From: Pseudomonas sp. MYb60
Lineage (GTDB): Bacteria > Pseudomonadota > Gammaproteobacteria > Pseudomonadales > Pseudomonadaceae
Length of the DNA: 64,000 nt
NCBI RefSeq assembly: GCF_002979555.1
Contig: NZ_PCOZ01000005.1
Coordinates: 310,001-374,000 of the forward strand
Reading direction: 5' to 3'
The position numbers and the translations under genes are program-made. This document shows positions 60,599 through 64,000 of this stretch, piece after piece; position 1 is the first letter of the stretch, and each line of letters opens with the position of its first letter. The notes below the pieces were generated by a model that worked only from the letters and a program-made list of their open reading frames with translations, searched no databases and was not told the DNA's origin.

Positions 60599-61236
60599 GG
60601 GCGTGTCTCTTCAGAGGTAGGCGACGGCGTGAGGATGTAAGGGGCGGCGCTGCGGTAGTCCAGCGGCAGCAGTTCCAGCGGCGGCATGCCCGGGGCCGAC
60701 TGGCGAGCGATGGCTTCGTCACGGGCCATCTGGTCGCGCCAACGGAAGGCGCACTGCGCGCCGAGGCACAACGAGCGAAACTCACCCAGGTAATAAGCCT
60801 TGCCCGCCTGCAAACGCAGCGGCAGGTTGAATTTCTCACGTGCCTGCACCGACGTGTAGGTCGTGCCCATGTAGGGTGAATAGTTGGCGGAGAAGAACTG
60901 GAAGTCGTAAAACTCGTAATCCCCTGGCTTGAGCGGCAGCACGAACACGCTGGCGGCGCCGCCCGGGTCCTTCACGTCCTGGGGCGTTTCCCGGCCGATG
61001 CCGATCCACACACCGGCGGCGCCATACGCGGATCCGCGCTTGCGAAACAACAGGCGCTGGTTGGGCGCCGGTGATGCCATCAGGTTTTGCGGGCCGATGG
61101 AACCGACGAGATACGCCACCGGTTGCTGGGGACCCGGTTGCAGCGGCTCGCTGACCAGCGACGCCGGTTGGGTGCCACAGCCGGACAAGGCGGCGGCCAT
61201 CAAAAGCAAGGCCAAGGGCCTGGAAAAGCACGACAT
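60595..61236 (-). CDS. Lipoprotein, first gene of the lipoprotein operon
   Basis: A 213-residue lipoprotein with lipobox LSGCG (Cys near 20). The mature part is a beta-rich domain (PVAYLVGSIGPQNL; ASVFVLPLKPGDYEFYDFQFFSANYSPYMG; LPLRLQAGKAYYLGEF) like small envelope proteins of the DUF2846 type. A pair of cysteines (SLCLGAQCAF) may form a disulfide. The ATG at 61236 (MSCFSRPLALLL) is preceded by CAGGA and fits the signal peptide; frame is open to 61314. It heads the three-gene operon. Role unknown. Confidence 0.72.
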   Translation of the reverse strand: MSCFSRPLALLLMAAALSGCGTQPASLVSEPLQPGPQQPVAYLVGSIGPQNLMASPAPNQRLLFRKRGSAYGAAGVWIGIGRETPQDVKDPGGAASVFVLPLKPGDYEFYDFQFFSANYSPYMGTTYTSVQAREKFNLPLRLQAGKAYYLGEFRSLCLGAQCAFRWRDQMARDEAIARQSAPGMPPLELLPLDYRSAAPYILTPSPTSEETRP

Positions 61237-61380
61237 GATCGATCCTGAACGCTGGCTTGAAAAAAGCGGCAGACGATCCAGGACAAGCATGCGATGGCCC
61301 TCCTGGCGCTGCACCTCGCGTCATTGCGAGGGGGTGCGCATGGTACGGGAGGGATGGGGGGGCTGACTACTGCACGGTGA

Positions 61381-62313
61381 TCACCGGCCCTGCAGAGAGG
61401 GGTTGAACGGCGAGAATTCCGCGAACTGCCAACGCAGCGCCAGCGCTGCCGGGCGGCGGACCACCTGGTCCACGGTCACCGTCCACAGGCGCTGTGCACC
61501 CTCGACCGCGTCGACGTCAGGCCCTTCGAGAATCAACGCGGTGCGCCCGGCGACCTGCAACACATCCCCCGATTCAAAATCGATAAACAGCAACCCCGCT
61601 ACCGGATTGGCCTGCAGGTTGCCCAGGGTGTTGAAGAATTGGTTGCCGGCAAAGTCCGGAATGGTCAGCACGTTGCCGTCCACCCGCACAAAGCCGCGAG
61701 GGCCGCCGCGATGGGAGACGTCCACCGAGCGCTCCCCCTCGGTGTCGACAAAGCTGGCGACGAAGAAGGTGTCGGCATGCCCGATCAGGGTTTGATCGGC
61801 AGCGTCCAGGCCCTTGTCCAACTCACTCAATGTGCCGGGCTTGCGCGCCACCCCGGCCACCGGTCGCAGTTGGATGTACTTGGGGCAGTTGCCGAAGCTG
61901 TGCACCACGTCCACGGCAAAACCGTCGTGGCCCAGCACACCCACACGGCCATTCATGCGATTGCGCCGACGGGTGTTGAGGTCGATACCCAGCAGGCCCA
62001 CCGCGGCACCGTCCCGCAGCGCGGCGCGGGCCGGATCACCCACCGACGGCAGGCTGTCGATCTGCAGTGACTGCGGATCCGGCGAATGAGCAAACCCTGG
62101 CGCGCCTTCCACCATCGTTGCCCACGGGGTGCCCTGGGCATCCACCACGCCCAGCACCAGATACGGCAGCAAGGGGTAGAAATCCCGATGTTGCTCGGGC
62201 AAGTGATCGCGAATCACCTTGGGCCCGATCATCGCCATGCGCTCGGCCACGCCGATCAGGGTTTGCATGTGCCGTTCACCGGCATGCCAGGGAGACTGTT
62301 CGATAGGGTTCAT
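61381..62313 (-). CDS. Pyridoxamine 5'-phosphate oxidase-like flavin-binding protein
   Basis: A 310-residue protein with a PNPOx-like split barrel in the second half (about residues 160-300: HADTFFVASFVDTEGERSVDVSHRGGPRGFVRVDGNVLTIPDFAGNQFFNTLGNLQANPVAGLLFIDFESGDVLQVAGRT). The first half resembles a degenerate copy of the same fold (LVLGVVDAQGTPWATMVEGAPGFAHSPDPQSLQI). The typical FMN-facing motifs suggest flavin binding, and relatives are grouped with oxidoreductases sometimes fused to ferredoxin reductase domains. The ATG at 62313 has GAGGTG upstream. It follows two LysR genes on the same strand and may be under their control. Confidence 0.82.
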   Translation of the reverse strand: MNPIEQSPWHAGERHMQTLIGVAERMAMIGPKVIRDHLPEQHRDFYPLLPYLVLGVVDAQGTPWATMVEGAPGFAHSPDPQSLQIDSLPSVGDPARAALRDGAAVGLLGIDLNTRRRNRMNGRVGVLGHDGFAVDVVHSFGNCPKYIQLRPVAGVARKPGTLSELDKGLDAADQTLIGHADTFFVASFVDTEGERSVDVSHRGGPRGFVRVDGNVLTIPDFAGNQFFNTLGNLQANPVAGLLFIDFESGDVLQVAGRTALILEGPDVDAVEGAQRLWTVTVDQVVRRPAALALRWQFAEFSPFNPSLQGR

Positions 62314-62392
62314 GGCGAGCACCTCAGGTTGGATCACTCAATGCTGCGCCCTACCCGCCGGCGAGAGAATACTCACCAAAAGCAATCCACCA

Positions 62393-63277
62393 TTACGCCA
62401 ACTGAAACGCCGGATGCTCGCGCAGCGCTGTGACACAGTGGTCGACAAAGCTGCGCACACGCATCGATGCGTTGCGGCCTTCGCGGTACACCACCTGCAC
62501 CGGCAACCCCGGCGGCTCGTAGTCGGCCAGGACGCGGCGCAATTGCCCGCTGACCACGTGTTCGTGAACCGGATAGCTCAGGCAGCGCAGCAACCCCGCC
62601 CCCTGCAACGCTGCATTGATCGCGCCTTGCACCGTGGTGCAACCCAGGCGGGCTCGCGTTTTCAACGGGTAATCCTTGAATTCCCAGTGCACCGGTTGGT
62701 TGCTGGCGATCAGGTGATGGTCTTTGAGTGCGTCCGGATGCTCAGGTTCGCCGTGTTCCGCGAGGTAGCCAGGACTGGCGCACAGGATCGGCCGCACCTG
62801 GCCCACCCGCCGGGCGATCAGCGCGGAGTCAGGCAGCTCGCCCACCAGGATCGCGACGTCCAGCCCTTCTTCGTGCAGGTTGGGGTAATAGTCGTGGTAA
62901 TGAACGCTCAGGTGCACGTCGGGGAAGCGCTCCATATAGCTCGCCAACACCGGCGCCATTACATGACGGCTGAACAGCAACGGCATGAACACGCGCAGGT
63001 TGCCCTGGGCGTGCACGTGCAGGCCTTGCGCCGAGGCTTCGGCGGCATCCACTGCCGCCAGCAGGCGCACGCAATCCGCCAGGTAAGCGCTGCCGGCGTC
63101 GGTCAGCCGCACACCGCGGGTGCTGCGGTGCAACAACGCGACGCGCAGGCGCGCTTCCAGGCGGGCAACGGCGCGGACCACCGTCGGCCCTGAGACCTGG
63201 GCACCGCGCGCTGCCGATGCCAGGCTGGGATGTCCGGCCAGTGCGGCGAACAACTGCATGTCGCGATAACGCTCCAT
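62393..63277 (-). CDS. LysR-family transcriptional regulator, tandem copy 2
   Basis: A 294-residue LysR protein with an N-terminal winged helix (MERYRDMQLFAALAGHPSLASAARGAQVSGPTVVRAVARLEARL) and a substrate-binding domain (about residues 90-290) with the HYHDYYPNLHEEGLDVAILVGEL segment. The start overlaps the stop of the upstream LysR gene as ATGA. The two proteins are related in their effector domains (VDVAVRIGHL vs LDVAILVGEL; VRRVVCASPTYLEQHG vs VRPILCASPGYLAEHG), which points to tandem duplication. The target may be the PNPOx-like gene 80 bases downstream. Confidence 0.88.
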   Translation of the reverse strand: MERYRDMQLFAALAGHPSLASAARGAQVSGPTVVRAVARLEARLRVALLHRSTRGVRLTDAGSAYLADCVRLLAAVDAAEASAQGLHVHAQGNLRVFMPLLFSRHVMAPVLASYMERFPDVHLSVHYHDYYPNLHEEGLDVAILVGELPDSALIARRVGQVRPILCASPGYLAEHGEPEHPDALKDHHLIASNQPVHWEFKDYPLKTRARLGCTTVQGAINAALQGAGLLRCLSYPVHEHVVSGQLRRVLADYEPPGLPVQVVYREGRNASMRVRSFVDHCVTALREHPAFQLA

Positions 63278-64000
63278 CAGCCGCGCCGCTTGATTGCCGG
63301 GTTGAGGGCGGCGTCCTGGGCCAGGCGCTGGCTGAGAAAGTCCACAAAGGTGTTGACCTTGGCCGGCACGCGCGAGGTTTTCTGGTACAGCACCTGGATC
63401 GGCAGCGGCGCCGGTTCGAAGTCCTCCAGCACGATCTCCAGCTCACCTGCCGCCACCGCCGCCGCCACCTGATAGGACAGCACGCGGGTGACGCCCCAAC
63501 CCAGGCGCGCCAGATGGATGGCGGCGTTGTTGGCCGACACCACCAGGCGCGGTTCGATCGGCACATTCAGCGGCCGGCCGGCCTCGACAAACCCCCACTC
63601 GCGTGCCGACTGGCTTGACGCTGCCGTGGCGATCCTGGCTTCGCGCAATTGCGCCGGATGCCGGGGCCGACCGTGCTGCTCCAGATACGTGGGTGAGGCA
63701 CACACCACCCGCCGCACCTCCCCCACCTTGATCGCCTGCTGCCCCGGCTCCTGCAGATGGCCGATGCGCACGGCCACGTCGACGCCTTCGTCGGTCATGT
63801 TGACCACGCGGTCTACCAGCAGCGCGTTGATATTGACCAAGGGGAAGCGGTCCAGGTATTCGCCGAGCGCCGGCGCCACGTACAGTTCGCCGAACAGCAC
63901 CGGCGCGGTCACCGTCAATTGGCCGCAGGGAATGGAATAACTGCCGGCGGCGGCTTCTTCGGCCTCTCCCAGTTCAGCGAGGATGCGCCGACAGTCTTCC
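63277..64000 (-). CDS. LysR-family transcriptional regulator, tandem copy 1 (partial)
   Basis: The last 240 residues or so of a LysR protein whose N-terminus with the DNA-binding helix lies beyond the right edge. Visible are the linker and effector domain, in frame to the edge: ILAELGEAEEAAAGSYSIPCGQLTVTAP, LFGELYVAPALGEYLDRFPLVNINALL, DEGVDVAVRIGHL and VRRVVCASPTYLEQHGRP. It overlaps the following LysR gene by four bases. An apparent start at 63918 is internal, since the frame continues upstream without a stop. Confidence 0.88.
   Translation of the reverse strand, partial: EDCRRILAELGEAEEAAAGSYSIPCGQLTVTAPVLFGELYVAPALGEYLDRFPLVNINALLVDRVVNMTDEGVDVAVRIGHLQEPGQQAIKVGEVRRVVCASPTYLEQHGRPRHPAQLREARIATAASSQSAREWGFVEAGRPLNVPIEPRLVVSANNAAIHLARLGWGVTRVLSYQVAAAVAAGELEIVLEDFEPAPLPIQVLYQKTSRVPAKVNTFVDFLSQRLAQDAALNPAIKRRG

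Overview
The window is a contiguous piece of a high-GC Gammaproteobacterial chromosome, most likely from the Pseudomonas fluorescens group. The evidence is the arrangement bkdR/bkdA1-bkdA2-bkdB-lpdV with proteins very close to those of P. putida, a pyoverdine gene pvdA with a PvdS-type promoter next to pvdR-pvdT-opmQ, and many copies of the palindromic intergenic repeat (GTGGGAGGGGGCTTGCCCCC type) common in fluorescent pseudomonads. No tRNA, rRNA, CRISPR array, insertion sequence or prophage was seen. The window cuts one gene at each end.

Layout, left to right. 1-2473: EmrAB-like efflux pair (adaptor cut by the edge). 2579-3586: N-terminally truncated hybrid histidine kinase, probably a pseudogene. 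3746-6821: sulfide detoxification (TauE/SafE exporter, sulfide:quinone oxidoreductase and a divergent persulfide dioxygenase-like hydrolase). 6844-13685: branched-chain amino acid catabolism (BkdR, the four subunits of the branched-chain 2-oxoacid dehydrogenase, and a branched-chain aminotransferase that would supply its substrates). 13824-16890: a double GNAT acetyltransferase and a predicted DNA-repair pair (TIGR03915-type protein and radical SAM/HhH protein) behind a LexA-like box. 17001-23108: pyoverdine ornithine hydroxylase and the PvdRT-OpmQ efflux pump. 23213-32315: a degenerate alpha/beta hydrolase, then a GntR regulator with a five-gene HAAT-type ABC importer, a carbamoylase-type hydrolase and an amidase. 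32531-39859: LysR regulator, SMP-30-like protein, AttEFGH-like ABC system with a lipocalin-like lipoprotein, histidine phosphatase and a small orphan gene. 40123-58906: a large accessory catabolic region, described next. 59108-61236: four small lipoproteins. 61381-64000: a flavin-binding PNPOx-like protein and two tandem LysR regulators.

The most interesting part is about 42-59 kb. Four transcription units lie there: an oligopeptide-family ABC importer operon, a TTC38-like TPR protein, a P1-family (DmpA-like) aminopeptidase, and a six-gene cluster of overlapping genes behind a TonB-dependent receptor (five luciferase-like flavin monooxygenases plus an exported SurE-type phosphatase). Each has a sigma-54 -24/-12 type sequence (TGGCAC-N5-TTGC; one copy has TGGCAT) a short distance upstream of its start codon. 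This suggests one RpoN-dependent regulon for capture, periplasmic dephosphorylation, import, amide cleavage and oxidative breakdown of an unidentified, possibly organosulfur, compound. The activator and a flavin reductase are not in the window, so the substrate and inducer are inferences only.
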